Below, one piece after another: positions 55,768 through 64,000 of a stretch of 64,000 nucleotides of DNA (position 1 is its first letter; each line of letters begins with the position of its first letter). The notes under the pieces were generated by a model. The model searched no databases, had not been told where the DNA came from, and saw only the letters and a list, made by a program, of their open reading frames with translations. The stretch is from Nostoc sp. ATCC 43529 (GTDB taxonomy: Bacteria; Cyanobacteriota; Cyanobacteriia; Cyanobacteriales; Nostocaceae): contig LWTK01000033.1 in the NCBI GenBank assembly GCA_003326205.1, positions 1 through 64,000 of the forward strand. Direction: 5' to 3'. A program made the position numbers and the translations under genes.

Positions 55768-56829
55768 ATGGTCAAGGTTTTAGTGACTGGTGCTGCTGGT
55801 TTTATTGGATTTCACCTCAGCCAACGTCTATTGACCAGAGGCGACGAAGTTGTTGGTCTAGATAACCTCAATGATTACTACGATGTCTTTTTGAAAAAAG
55901 ACCGTTTAGCTCAATTACAAGAAAGACCAGGTTTTAGTTTTTATCAACTGGACTTAGCAGACTCGGTAGCTATAGCCCAACTCTTTGCCGAACAACGCTT
56001 TGATGTAGTGGTTAACTTAGCAGCACAGGCTGGCGTTCGATACTCCATCAAGAACCCTCATGCATATATAAACAGTAACTTAGTGGGCTTTATTAACATC
56101 CTCGAAGGTTGTCGTCATTCAGGCGTTGAGCATTTAGTATTTGCTTCTTCTAGTTCTGTTTATGGCGCTAATACTAAAATGCCTTTTTCTGTTCACGACA
56201 ATGTAGACCACCCAGTTAGTTTATATGCTGCTACTAAAAAAGCTAACGAATTAATGGCTCATAGTTATAGCCATTTATATAATCTACCAACAACTGGACT
56301 CCGCTTTTTTACTGTTTATGGGCCGTGGGGTCGTCCTGATATGGCGCTGTTTTTGTTCACTAAAGCAATTTTGGCAAAGCAGCCAATTGATGTGTTTAAT
56401 TACGGAAAAATGCGCCGAGATTTTACTTATATTGACGACATTGTAGAAGGTGTTGTGCGGGTGATGGATAAAATTCCTGAGTCAAATCTTGCTTGGTCAG
56501 GAGATGCACCAGACCCAGGAACAAGTAAAGCTCCCTATAAGATTTACAACATAGGTAACAATCAACCAGTTGAATTAATGCGCTTTATAGAAGTATTGGA
56601 AAATTGTTTGGGAGTAAAAGCACAAAAAAATTTACTACCTCTGCAACCAGGTGATGTCCCTGCTACTTATGCAGATGTTGATGATTTAGTTAAAGATGTA
56701 GGCTTTAAACCCAGCACACCTATCGAAGTAGGAATTCAACGTTTTGTAGCTTGGTATTGTTCTTATTATCAAAAAGCTAGTCATAGAACAACCCAAAATT
56801 CTGGGGTGAGGGTAGGGATTAGGGAATAG
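55768..56829 (+). CDS. NAD-dependent epimerase, UDP-glucuronate 4-epimerase type
   Basis: A 353-residue short-chain epimerase. [19 protein letters not shown] binds NAD, SSSSVYG and YAATKKANE carry the catalytic Ser/Tyr/Lys, and [20 protein letters not shown] and [15 protein letters not shown] are marks of the GAE/LspL uronate epimerase group. It probably turns UDP-GlcA (or its HexNAc uronate equivalent) into the galacto form. The last 15 or so residues ([13 protein letters not shown]) come from repeat DNA of the GGATTAGGGAATAGGGAG kind, so the natural C-terminus has been altered. Ribosome binding site AGGAG. Confidence 0.92.
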   Translation: MVKVLVTGAAGFIGFHLSQRLLTRGDEVVGLDNLNDYYDVFLKKDRLAQLQERPGFSFYQLDLADSVAIAQLFAEQRFDVVVNLAAQAGVRYSIKNPHAYINSNLVGFINILEGCRHSGVEHLVFASSSSVYGANTKMPFSVHDNVDHPVSLYAATKKANELMAHSYSHLYNLPTTGLRFFTVYGPWGRPDMALFLFTKAILAKQPIDVFNYGKMRRDFTYIDDIVEGVVRVMDKIPESNLAWSGDAPDPGTSKAPYKIYNIGNNQPVELMRFIEVLENCLGVKAQKNLLPLQPGDVPATYADVDDLVKDVGFKPSTPIEVGIQRFVAWYCSYYQKASHRTTQNSGVRVGIRE

Positions 56830-56842
56830 GGAGTAAGAACTA

Positions 56843-58000
56843 ATGAAAATACTGCATATTTGTGCAATTGGTGGTACTGTTGAGGCGCTTTTACGACCTC
56901 AAATCGATTATTTTTTATCTCAAAATCTATCAGTTGAAATAGCTTGTTCTCCAGGTGCAGAAGTTGAAAAACTCCAACAACAGGGTTATATAATTCACCC
57001 AATTCAAATTGACCGCCGGATTTCTCCTTTGAGCAATTTGAGAAGTATTTATCAACTGACACAATTAATCAGGCGAAATCAGTATGACCTCGTTCACGTA
57101 CACACTCCTATTGCTGCTGTCTTAGGTCGGATTGCTGCTAAATTAGCTGGTGTCAAAAGAATTGTCTATACTGCTCACGGCTTTCCTTTTCACGATCGCT
57201 CCTCACCTCGTGAATATAGTTTTTATTTTACTGTTGAGAAACTGACTGCTTTGATAACTGATTTGATTCTCACCCAAAATTATGAAGATATTGGCACAGC
57301 TAAAAAATTAAATCTTTGTCCGCCGACAAAATTGCGTTATTTGGGTAACGGTGTAGATATTCATCGCTTCCAACGTCATCGCCTCAATCCCACTCATCAA
57401 ATTGAATTACGAAAATCTTTAGGTATCCCCGATTATACCGACTTAATCATTGGTACAATTGGACGTTTAACTCAGAAAAAAGGTAGTGGATATTTAATTG
57501 AAGCCGCAGCCAAACTACTCCCTTATTTTCCGTATTTGCAAGTTTTAGTAATTGGCTCTCAACTTAGTAGCGATCCTGAGCCTTTCCAACAACAATTAAT
57601 TCAAAAAATTCATGATTTGGGAATTGAAAAACATGTTATTTTAACAGGAGAGCGGCAAGATATACCAGAACTTTTAGGATTACTAGATATCTTCACATTG
57701 CCTACATTCACTCATGAAGGATTACCGCGTTCTATCCTTGAGGCAATGTCAATGGGTTTACCAGTCGTCACTACAGATATTCGCGGCTGCCGAGAAGCAG
57801 TAATTCATGGAAAAACAGGTTTAATTGTACCACCTAAAAATAGTGAAAAATTAGCTGAAGCTTTGGGAATATTATTGTCTAACTATCAATTACGACAAAG
57901 TTATGGTCAAGCTAGTCGCCAACGTATTGAAGCTGATTATGATGAAGAATTAGTTTTTAAACAGCTGAATAAATACTATCAAGAATTAGGAATTTTTTGA
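56843..58000 (+). CDS. Glycosyltransferase, GT4 family
   Basis: A 385-residue GT4 enzyme. MKILHICAIGGTVEALLRPQ opens the acceptor half; VYTAHGFPFHDRSSPREYSF is typical of the capM/wbpU-like subgroup, and IGTIGRLTQKKGSGYLIEAA with TFTHEGLPRSILEAMSMGLP completes the donor site. CapM-like transferases add an amino sugar or uronic acid early in the repeat unit. It starts 13 bp after the epimerase. Confidence 0.93.
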   Translation: MKILHICAIGGTVEALLRPQIDYFLSQNLSVEIACSPGAEVEKLQQQGYIIHPIQIDRRISPLSNLRSIYQLTQLIRRNQYDLVHVHTPIAAVLGRIAAKLAGVKRIVYTAHGFPFHDRSSPREYSFYFTVEKLTALITDLILTQNYEDIGTAKKLNLCPPTKLRYLGNGVDIHRFQRHRLNPTHQIELRKSLGIPDYTDLIIGTIGRLTQKKGSGYLIEAAAKLLPYFPYLQVLVIGSQLSSDPEPFQQQLIQKIHDLGIEKHVILTGERQDIPELLGLLDIFTLPTFTHEGLPRSILEAMSMGLPVVTTDIRGCREAVIHGKTGLIVPPKNSEKLAEALGILLSNYQLRQSYGQASRQRIEADYDEELVFKQLNKYYQELGIF

Positions 58001-58052
58001 TTATCAAAGCAATAACTACTAACTTTTTTTCTCTGTGCTCTCTGCGTCCACC

Positions 58053-58088
58053 GAAGTTTTGAGCGGCGGAAGCCGCCGCTCAAACTTC
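58053..58088. repeat. Strong hairpin in block B
   Basis: GAGCGGCGG and CCGCCGCTC form a perfect 9-bp stem with an AAG loop; the arms extend by GAAGTTT(T)/AAACTTC with one bulge. It is part of a dispersed repeat that ends GCGGTTCGTAAAAAA, whose reverse complement occurs at 31960. Confidence 0.85.
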
Positions 58089-58165
58089 TCTCTGCGGTTC
58101 GTAAAAAATCCCCAGACTCACATAAAGAAAGAATAAGAAATATTTTTAGAGGGGAGAGTGTATTG

Positions 58166-58822
58166 ATGAATGCTAATCATTTTGAGAATGCTAATCTAAA
58201 AAGATATAGCAGATTAATTAAATATATATTGGATAGAGTTGTGGCAGCGATCGCTTTAATTTTGCTTTCGCCTTTACTCTTGGGTGTAGCGATCGCCATT
58301 TATTTGCGGATGGGTAGTCCAGTGATTTTTATCCAACCTCGTCCCGGTAAAAATGCTCGGATTTTTAACTTTTACAAATTCCGCACTATGACGAATGAAT
58401 GTGATGGTCAAGGCAATCTTCTTGCTGATGAAAAACGCCTCACAGCCTTTGGTAAATTTCTACGTCAAACGAGTCTTGATGAATTACCTCAACTTTGGAA
58501 TGTCTTGAAAGGAGACATGAGTTTTGTTGGGCCTCGTCCATTATTAGTAAAATATCTTGACCGCTACACACCTCAACAAGCACGTCGTCATGAAGTGAAA
58601 CCGGGTATTACTGGCTGGGCGCAAGTTAATGGTCGCCGCACATTAGATCGGTTTTGGGATAAAAAATTTGAGTTGGATGTTTGGTATATCGATCGCTGGA
58701 GTTTGTGGCTTGATTTTAAAATTTTATTGATGACTATATGGCAAGTAATTCAGCGAAAAAGTATCAGCCAGGAAGGTCACGTTACTTCAGAAGAATTCAC
58801 AGGGCAACTTAAAGAACAATAG
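58166..58822 (+). CDS. Initiating sugar-phosphate transferase (WcaJ/CapM type)
   Basis: A 218-residue bacterial sugar transferase that puts the first sugar-1-phosphate on undecaprenyl phosphate. It has one membrane-embedded helix (about 17-43, VVAAIALILLSPLLLGVAI) and the catalytic domain: KFRTM, then RQTSLDELPQLWNVLKGDMS with the Asp-Glu pair, FVGPRPLLVKYL and PGITGWAQVNGRRT. This is the small, single-helix form. The ATG at 58166 follows GGGGAGAG at good distance. It completes the Wzx/Wzy set. Confidence 0.95.
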   Translation: MNANHFENANLKRYSRLIKYILDRVVAAIALILLSPLLLGVAIAIYLRMGSPVIFIQPRPGKNARIFNFYKFRTMTNECDGQGNLLADEKRLTAFGKFLRQTSLDELPQLWNVLKGDMSFVGPRPLLVKYLDRYTPQQARRHEVKPGITGWAQVNGRRTLDRFWDKKFELDVWYIDRWSLWLDFKILLMTIWQVIQRKSISQEGHVTSEEFTGQLKEQ

Positions 58823-58861
58823 GGTTTCTATCGGCTATAGAAGTACAGGAAGTAAAAAAGT

Positions 58862-59719
58862 ATGAGTCTTCAACAGACAGCAGATATTTGTGCTGCGGTG
58901 TTAACTTCAATGACAGAAGAAGAATGCGCCAATTGGTACCGACAACGCGGAATACATGTGATTCGCCATCGCGATCGCTACTGGAAGGAAACAGTACGGG
59001 GTTTTTATCAACCGTTGCATTGGTTAGCCCGTTTGAATGCCCAACAAGCAAACTCCCCTACGCCCCTATCTTGGGGATTTCAAACAACATTATCTGAAAT
59101 TGATGCAACGGCGGCTAACGCTTCAATGCCAATTCATTGGTTACCTAATTTGGAAAACTATGATTTCCACAGTCTGACATCAAATCGCCGAAATCATCTG
59201 CGTAAGTGCTACAAGCGAGTCAATATCGTGCATCTAGATAAACCTACGCTTTTGCAGCAGCAGGGATATGAAGTCTTGATGTCAGCATTGAAGCGAACAG
59301 CTTATCGTCAAATACCTTCCAAAAAAGACTATTTAAAAGGACTTGCTGATTATCCTACCCCTGAGAGGCGATTGATTCTTGCAGGTGTGAACAACGAGCA
59401 ACTTCTTGGCTACATCACAGGATACGCAGTCAATAGTATTGCTTATATTGATGAAGTAGTAATTGCTACTGAAGCATTATGTACTGACATTGGTACAGGA
59501 TTGCTATTTGAATTTGCACAAGTCTGTCGTCGATCTGGGTTAATTCGCGAACTTGTTAACGGTCTGCACTCTCGTGAAGATGAAAACCTCTGTGTCTTCA
59601 AAGAAGGAATGGGTTTTCAGGTAAAGCATATTCCTGCAAAGGTGCAGATTAACCCCATCGTCGAGCAATTCATCCAGTGGCGATATCCACATAAGTATTA
59701 TCGCTTAGTCGGTTGTTAG
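58862..59719 (+). CDS. Unrecognised GNAT/FemAB-like protein, tandem copy 1
   Basis: A 285-residue protein that is clearly paralogous to the next gene. Shared blocks: AVLTSMTEEE near the start, GFYQP(L/I)HWLARL, the (R/Q)NHLRK- or RQNIRK-type basic turn, LLGYITGYAVN, LLFEFAQVCRRSG, FKEGMGFQVKHIPAKVQINP and a C-terminal YPHKYYRL. The basic turn, the ITGYAVN strand and the F-K-x-x-M-G-F end resemble GNAT/FemAB acyltransferases, hence the guess; I do not recognise a named family. In block B, 40 bp after the initiating transferase. Confidence 0.55.
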   Translation: MSLQQTADICAAVLTSMTEEECANWYRQRGIHVIRHRDRYWKETVRGFYQPLHWLARLNAQQANSPTPLSWGFQTTLSEIDATAANASMPIHWLPNLENYDFHSLTSNRRNHLRKCYKRVNIVHLDKPTLLQQQGYEVLMSALKRTAYRQIPSKKDYLKGLADYPTPERRLILAGVNNEQLLGYITGYAVNSIAYIDEVVIATEALCTDIGTGLLFEFAQVCRRSGLIRELVNGLHSREDENLCVFKEGMGFQVKHIPAKVQINPIVEQFIQWRYPHKYYRLVGC

Positions 59720-59770
59720 TTGCAATCGCACCAGTACTCAAAATACATACAGTAAATGAGTTTTTAACAA

Positions 59771-60616
59771 ATGCGAGATGTATCCGAAGCAGTATTAACC
59801 TCAATGACCGAAGAAGAATTTGCCAGGTGGCGCTGCAAGGAAGGCGCAAATATTGTCTTTCATCGTGGGTGCTATTGGGAAGAACGACGTTTTGGTTTCT
59901 ATCAGCCAATCCATTTGTTAGCTCGCTTGCAGATTCAACAAGCAACTCCTCCGATGCAACTTTGCTGGGGATTTTTAGCATCATTATGTGAAGATGATGC
60001 GGTCAGTGCTAACGGGTCAATTCCTATTCATTTATTGTCTAATATTCAAAACTACGATTTGTATAGCGTCAACAAAAATAGCAGACAAAACATCCGCAAA
60101 AATCGTCATCTTTTTAACATTGTGGAGTTAACTGATACACAGCTGCTACAAGAGCAGGGATATGATGTTTTTCTCTCGGCAATGGCACGAACGCAATGGA
60201 AATCATCGCTTTCTAGAGAGAAATATATGGTGAAGCTTGTAGACTATGTTGTGCCCAAACGTCGGCTGATTATTGCAGGACTTAATAATACAAAACTTTG
60301 CGGTTATATCACAGGTTATGCTATCAACGGCACTGCATATGGAGAGGATCTCTACATCACCACTGAAGCATCAGAATACAATCTCAACAGAATATTGCTT
60401 TTTGAATTTGTGCAAGTTTGCCGTCGTTCTGGTGGAATTTATGAGTTTGCCATCGGTCAACACTGGCGAGAAAAACCGGGAGTAGTGGAATTCAAAGAAA
60501 GAATGGGTTTTCCCATCACCTATATACCCGCCAAAGTGGAGATAAATCCGCTCATTGAGCAATTTATCCGTTGGAAGTATCCACATCAATACTATCGCTT
60601 AACTGGGCATGATTGA
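59771..60616 (+). CDS. Unrecognised GNAT/FemAB-like protein, tandem copy 2
   Basis: A 281-residue paralogue of the preceding gene, with matching blocks in order (AVLTSMTEEEFARW, GFYQPIHLLARL, NSRQNIRKNRHLF, LCGYITGYAING, LLFEFVQVCRRSG, FKERMGFPITYIPAKVEINP, YPHQYYRLTG). The basic turn differs, so substrate or acyl donor may differ. No ribosome binding site is obvious; the gap of 51 bp is repeat-free. Same strand and context as copy 1. Function unknown; modification of a sugar is the natural guess. Confidence 0.55.
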   Translation: MRDVSEAVLTSMTEEEFARWRCKEGANIVFHRGCYWEERRFGFYQPIHLLARLQIQQATPPMQLCWGFLASLCEDDAVSANGSIPIHLLSNIQNYDLYSVNKNSRQNIRKNRHLFNIVELTDTQLLQEQGYDVFLSAMARTQWKSSLSREKYMVKLVDYVVPKRRLIIAGLNNTKLCGYITGYAINGTAYGEDLYITTEASEYNLNRILLFEFVQVCRRSGGIYEFAIGQHWREKPGVVEFKERMGFPITYIPAKVEINPLIEQFIRWKYPHQYYRLTGHD

Positions 60617-60664
60617 AATTGAAAAAATGTCCATTGAACTAAATATTGAATATAGGAGAAATCA

Positions 60665-61738
60665 ATGGATTATAAAATAATTAGTTTGTCAGATCCCTTG
60701 TGGCTGCAAACTTTATATAAATTAAAGTATGATATTTATCATCTGCCAGAATATGTAGATTTAGAGGCTAAAAGAATTAATGCAATTCCGGAAGCTATAT
60801 TGATATTTGAAAATGAAAAAATATTGTTTTTACCTTATTTATTACGTTGTGTCAATAATTTATTTGATACCAAGATTGAAATTCCATTGATTTGGGATAT
60901 TGTATCTCCTTATGGCTACCCTGGAATTTTATGGAGTCAAGCCGCAGCTAATACGCCGGAGTTTTTGCAATTGGCAGTAAATCAGTTAATATTTGCGTTA
61001 CGCGATCGCCAAATTTGTTCAGCGTTTTTAAGGTTACACCCAATACTAAATCAAGGACTACATGAAGTTTTACCACTTGGATTATGTCAAGTCAGTGGAG
61101 AAACTGTGTCTATAGATTTAAGTCTATCTACATCAGAAATTTGGCATCAAACTAGACCAGAACATCGCAATCATATCAATAGATGTAAACGTCATGGTTT
61201 TACTGCCAAAATGGTTAAATTAGAAGAATACATAGATAAATTTATGAGTATATATCATGAAACAATGAACCGTGTAGAAGCAAAAAACTATTTTTATTTT
61301 GATTATAATTATTTTGAGAATTTAGCGAACTTAGATAAAAATATTTATTTATGCCTCATAGAGTTGAATAATCAAATTGCTTGTGCAGGAATATTTACCG
61401 AATGCTGTGAAATAGTGCAATATCACCTGGGAGGTACAAAAAGCGAGTTTTTGAAACAAGCTCCTAGTAAGTTAATGTTTGATTACGTTCGATTTTGGGC
61501 TAAAGAACGGGGAAATAAATTTTTGCATTTAGGTGGTGGTGTTGGTTCAGCTAAAGATAGCCTTTACAATTTCAAAGCAGGGTTTTCTAAACAAAGATAT
61601 CTATTTTTAACACTACGGTTAATTACAGACCCAGAAAAATATAATTCTTTAGTTGAATTACGAGCAAAGTCTTTAAAAACCGAACCAAAAAATTTATTTG
61701 AGTCAAATTTTTTCCCTGCTTATCGTTCTTTGAATTGA
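60665..61738 (+). CDS. FemAB-like GNAT acyltransferase
   Basis: A 357-residue protein with the two-GNAT FemAB architecture. Blocks: an N-terminal part ending PYGYPGILWSQ, then SAFLRLHPILNQ, SIDLSLSTSEIWHQTRPEHR followed by NHINRCKRHGFTAKMV (the basic turn), CAGIFTECCEIVQYHLGGT, and FLHLGGGVGSAKDSLYNFKA with GFSKQRYLF at the end. FemAB enzymes add aminoacyl groups; polysaccharide-linked relatives acylate sugar amines. Ribosome binding site AGGAG before the ATG. A DegT aminotransferase gene follows, so it may act on the amine that enzyme makes. Confidence 0.8.
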   Translation: MDYKIISLSDPLWLQTLYKLKYDIYHLPEYVDLEAKRINAIPEAILIFENEKILFLPYLLRCVNNLFDTKIEIPLIWDIVSPYGYPGILWSQAAANTPEFLQLAVNQLIFALRDRQICSAFLRLHPILNQGLHEVLPLGLCQVSGETVSIDLSLSTSEIWHQTRPEHRNHINRCKRHGFTAKMVKLEEYIDKFMSIYHETMNRVEAKNYFYFDYNYFENLANLDKNIYLCLIELNNQIACAGIFTECCEIVQYHLGGTKSEFLKQAPSKLMFDYVRFWAKERGNKFLHLGGGVGSAKDSLYNFKAGFSKQRYLFLTLRLITDPEKYNSLVELRAKSLKTEPKNLFESNFFPAYRSLN

Positions 61739-61771
61739 GTGAAAACTGGCAACCCGATTCAGGTAATGTGC

Positions 61772-62950
61772 ATGAATAAACCAATTCTGCTTTCAACACC
61801 CCACATGGGCGATCGCGAACTAGAATTAGTGAAAGAAGCTTTTGAAACAAACTGGATTGCTCCTATTGGCCCTCATGTTGACGCTTTCGAGGAAGAATTT
61901 TGTCAAGTCACTAATGCTAGTTATGCTGTTGCTTTAAGTTCCGGTACAGCGGCTTTGCATTTAGCTTTGCGATTAGTCGGTGTTGAGGCTGGGGATGAAG
62001 TTTTTTGCTCTACTTTAACGTTTATTGCTAGTGCTAACCCAATTATTTATTTAGGAGCAAAACCAGTATTTACTGATAGCGATCGCACTTCGTGGAATAT
62101 GAATCCCGAATTGTTAGCAGAAGCACTAGATAGCCGTGCCAAAACAGGTAAATTACCTAAAGCGGTTGTACTTGTACATTTATATGGTCAAAGTGCAGAT
62201 ATAGACCCAATTTTGCAGGCTTGTAATCAATATGATATTCCCTTAATTGAAGATGCTGCGGAAGCTTTAGGGGCTACTTATAAAGGACGTGCTTTAGGAA
62301 CTTTTGGACGCATTGGTATTTATTCATTTAATGGTAATAAAATTATTACTACTTCTGGCGGGGGGATGTTAGTTTCTGACGATTTAGAATTAGTAGAAAA
62401 AGCGCGTTTTCTCGCAACCCAAGCACGCGATCGCGCTCCTCACTACCAACATTCACAAATAGGCTATAACTATCGTCTTAGTAACGTTTTAGCTGGTATT
62501 GGTCGCGGTCAATTGTGTGTTTTAAATGAACGAGTAGCAGCTAGACGACGTAACTTTGAAATTTATTCCCAGGCGTTGAAAAACTTACCAGGAATAGAAT
62601 TTATGCCAGAAGCGAATTATGGATATGCTACTCGTTGGTTGACCTGCATAACAATAGATCCTGAAGTTTTTGGTGCTAGCCGAGAACAACTCCGCCTAGC
62701 ACTTCTTGAACAGCAAATTGAATCTCGTCCCGTCTGGAAACCTTTGCATATTCAACCTATTTTTGCTGAATGTGAAAGTTTTGGTGGTGCAGTCGCTGAA
62801 GATTTATTTACACGCGGTCTTTGCTTACCTTCTGGCTCTAATCTCACAAATGAAGATTTAAAAACAGTTATTAGCCAAATTCAAAAATTCCATTATGAAA
62901 ATCTCAAAAATAACACAGAACTTTTCAACTCTTCACTCGCCATAATTTAG
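61772..62950 (+). CDS. DegT/DnrJ/EryC1 family PLP aminotransferase
   Basis: A 392-residue sugar aminotransferase. Marks: LSTPHMGDRELELVKEAFET, SSGTAALHLALRLVG, the Asp-Glu pair in PLIEDAAEALGATYKGRALG, and SFNGNKIITTSGGGML with the PLP-binding Lys. It would convert a 4-keto sugar, as made by the CapD-like enzyme of block A, into a 4-amino sugar. Three starts are possible (61739 GTG, 61766 and 61772 ATG); the last has AGG upstream and fits the family. The neighbours suggest that the amine is later acylated. Confidence 0.93.
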   Translation: MNKPILLSTPHMGDRELELVKEAFETNWIAPIGPHVDAFEEEFCQVTNASYAVALSSGTAALHLALRLVGVEAGDEVFCSTLTFIASANPIIYLGAKPVFTDSDRTSWNMNPELLAEALDSRAKTGKLPKAVVLVHLYGQSADIDPILQACNQYDIPLIEDAAEALGATYKGRALGTFGRIGIYSFNGNKIITTSGGGMLVSDDLELVEKARFLATQARDRAPHYQHSQIGYNYRLSNVLAGIGRGQLCVLNERVAARRRNFEIYSQALKNLPGIEFMPEANYGYATRWLTCITIDPEVFGASREQLRLALLEQQIESRPVWKPLHIQPIFAECESFGGAVAEDLFTRGLCLPSGSNLTNEDLKTVISQIQKFHYENLKNNTELFNSSLAII

Positions 62951-63149
62951 ATAAGTAATTACAAATAAATACAAAATTTTTTCTTCTAATTTTTATATTG
63001 TTCAGTCAGCTTAAAACAAACATAACTCCTGAATTATTTTTTGAATATATTAATTAAAAAAATGATTACTACAAATAAATTTATATAGGCTACATGCAAA
63101 AGGCAATTCTCAATCTCAAAACCAAAATCGTCTAAGTTGTAATTATTTT

Positions 63150-64000
63150 ATGAAAACACAAGAGTCTTCTGGAAATTTTGATAGCTATTGGCAAGCTATA
63201 AAGCGCCGTTGGCCTGCTGCATTAAGTGTTTTTGTTTGTGTATTCATAATTTTACAGATAGCTACATTTTTCAAAAAACCTTACTACTTGGCAGAAGGAA
63301 AACTAAAATTCCAAAGAACAAACACTACTTCTTCTTTAACAGGAGTAGGAACAGAAATTGGTAAATTAGAACCATTAGTGAGTGATAAAAGTAATCCTCT
63401 CAATACAGAAGCAGAAGTTATTCGTTCTATTCCAATTGTCAAAGCTACTATAAATCAACTCAATCTCAAAGACAATAAAAATCTACCTTTAACAACCAAA
63501 CAATTTCTGCTAGATCTGACAGTTAAGGAAACTAAAGGAGCCGATATTCTCAGTATTGCCTACAAAGATACAAATCCAGAAATAGCTGCACAAGTTGTTA
63601 ATACTTTAATAGAAGTTTACTTAGAATACAATATATCTGGTCATAGAACTCAAGCTGCCACTGCTCGTAAATTCATAGAAAAACAACTACCAAATGCAGA
63701 ATTAGTGGTTAGACAGGCAGAAGCAGAACTAGCAGTATTTAAAGAAAAAAATAAAATTGTATCTCTACAAGAAGAAGCAAATAAATCACTAGAACTTCTC
63801 ACTGCATTACAACAGCAAATAAGTGAGGCTCAATCTAGGTTTGCTGATAATGAGGCACAAAGTCAAGAAATCAAAAAACAGTTAAAAATGAACTCTCAGC
63901 AAGCTATAATTATGACTTCTCTGAGTCAAACCTCAGGGGTGCAAGATATTCTTAAAGAAATCCAACAGTTAGAATCACAGCTTGCGGCTAGGCGGACTGT
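63150..64000 (+). CDS. Wzz/GumC-type polysaccharide co-polymerase, partial
   Basis: The 3' end is beyond the window; 283 codons are seen from the ATG at 63150. The N-terminus has a Wzz domain: SYWQAIKRRWPAALSVFVCV with a membrane helix at about 22-43, then a periplasmic part (SDKSNPLNTEAEVIRSIPIV) and a long coiled coil (LPNAELVVRQAEAELAVFKE, LLTALQQQISEAQSRFADNE). These proteins set chain length, often with a fused or separate tyrosine kinase. Its place after the aminotransferase fits a Wzx/Wzy cluster. No stop codon in the frame. Confidence 0.9.
   Translation, partial: MKTQESSGNFDSYWQAIKRRWPAALSVFVCVFIILQIATFFKKPYYLAEGKLKFQRTNTTSSLTGVGTEIGKLEPLVSDKSNPLNTEAEVIRSIPIVKATINQLNLKDNKNLPLTTKQFLLDLTVKETKGADILSIAYKDTNPEIAAQVVNTLIEVYLEYNISGHRTQAATARKFIEKQLPNAELVVRQAEAELAVFKEKNKIVSLQEEANKSLELLTALQQQISEAQSRFADNEAQSQEIKKQLKMNSQQAIIMTSLSQTSGVQDILKEIQQLESQLAARRT

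Overview
The window looks like chromosomal DNA of a filamentous, probably heterocyst-forming cyanobacterium (Nostocales, Nostoc/Calothrix-like). The HIP1 octamer GCGATCGC is scattered everywhere. Gene edges carry runs of heptameric repeats of the AATGACC/AATGACT and AACTCCY type. The atp genes for beta and epsilon form a separate pair, as in cyanobacteria, and secA, ribF, surE and the diheme cytochrome have cyanobacterial-type sequences. No tRNA, rRNA, CRISPR array, prophage or complete insertion sequence was recognised.

Layout. 0.2-3 kb: accessory nucleases (GIY-YIG, Uma2) and pheS, all on the minus strand. 3.3-12.7 kb: a plus-strand housekeeping run (surE, an MBL hydrolase, ribF, a MoxR ATPase, a small toxin-antitoxin-like pair, a diheme cytochrome c, secA). 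12.8-15.9 kb: minus-strand atpC, atpB (beta) and a PEP-CTERM protein. 16.7-27.9 kb: a mosaic of SirB1, SRPBCC, an MscS-related membrane protein, a broken Rpn-family gene, a large GTPase, a flotillin-like SPFH protein, an alpha/beta hydrolase, a BON protein and ilvN, with many repeats between them.

28.9-64 kb is dominated by exopolysaccharide genes in two blocks. Block A (28.9-40.5 kb) holds a CapD/WbpM-type dehydratase, a GINT1-like protein, a FemAB/GNAT-like protein, a MurJ/Wzx-type flippase, three GT4 glycosyltransferases, a CapK-like adenylate-forming enzyme and a Wzy-type polymerase. Block B (54.5-64 kb) holds a UDP-sugar dehydrogenase, a UDP-glucuronate-type epimerase, a GT4 enzyme, an initiating sugar transferase, two tandem paralogues of a poorly known family, a FemAB-like protein, a DegT aminotransferase and a Wzz/GumC-type co-polymerase cut by the window end. 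Together they make a nearly complete Wzx/Wzy machine for a polymer probably containing uronic acid and an N-acylated amino sugar.

Between the blocks (40.6-53.7 kb) lie a PQQ-type sugar dehydrogenase, an RTX-repeat protein, a putative lipoprotein of the GH123/DUF4091 type, a five-gene signalling cassette (coiled-coil protein, OmpA-domain membrane protein, Ras-like GTPase, PAS-like small protein, histidine kinase), and a chromate transporter/phosphatase/PadR module.

The two most interesting observations are (1) a shared element, TATGTCTTTTT-N15-GCCAARTTGGCATGA, at identical internal spacing 350-425 bp upstream of the first gene of each polysaccharide block, and (2) the five-gene GTPase/OmpA/kinase cassette set between them. 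All functional calls are from reading the sequence; no database search was run.
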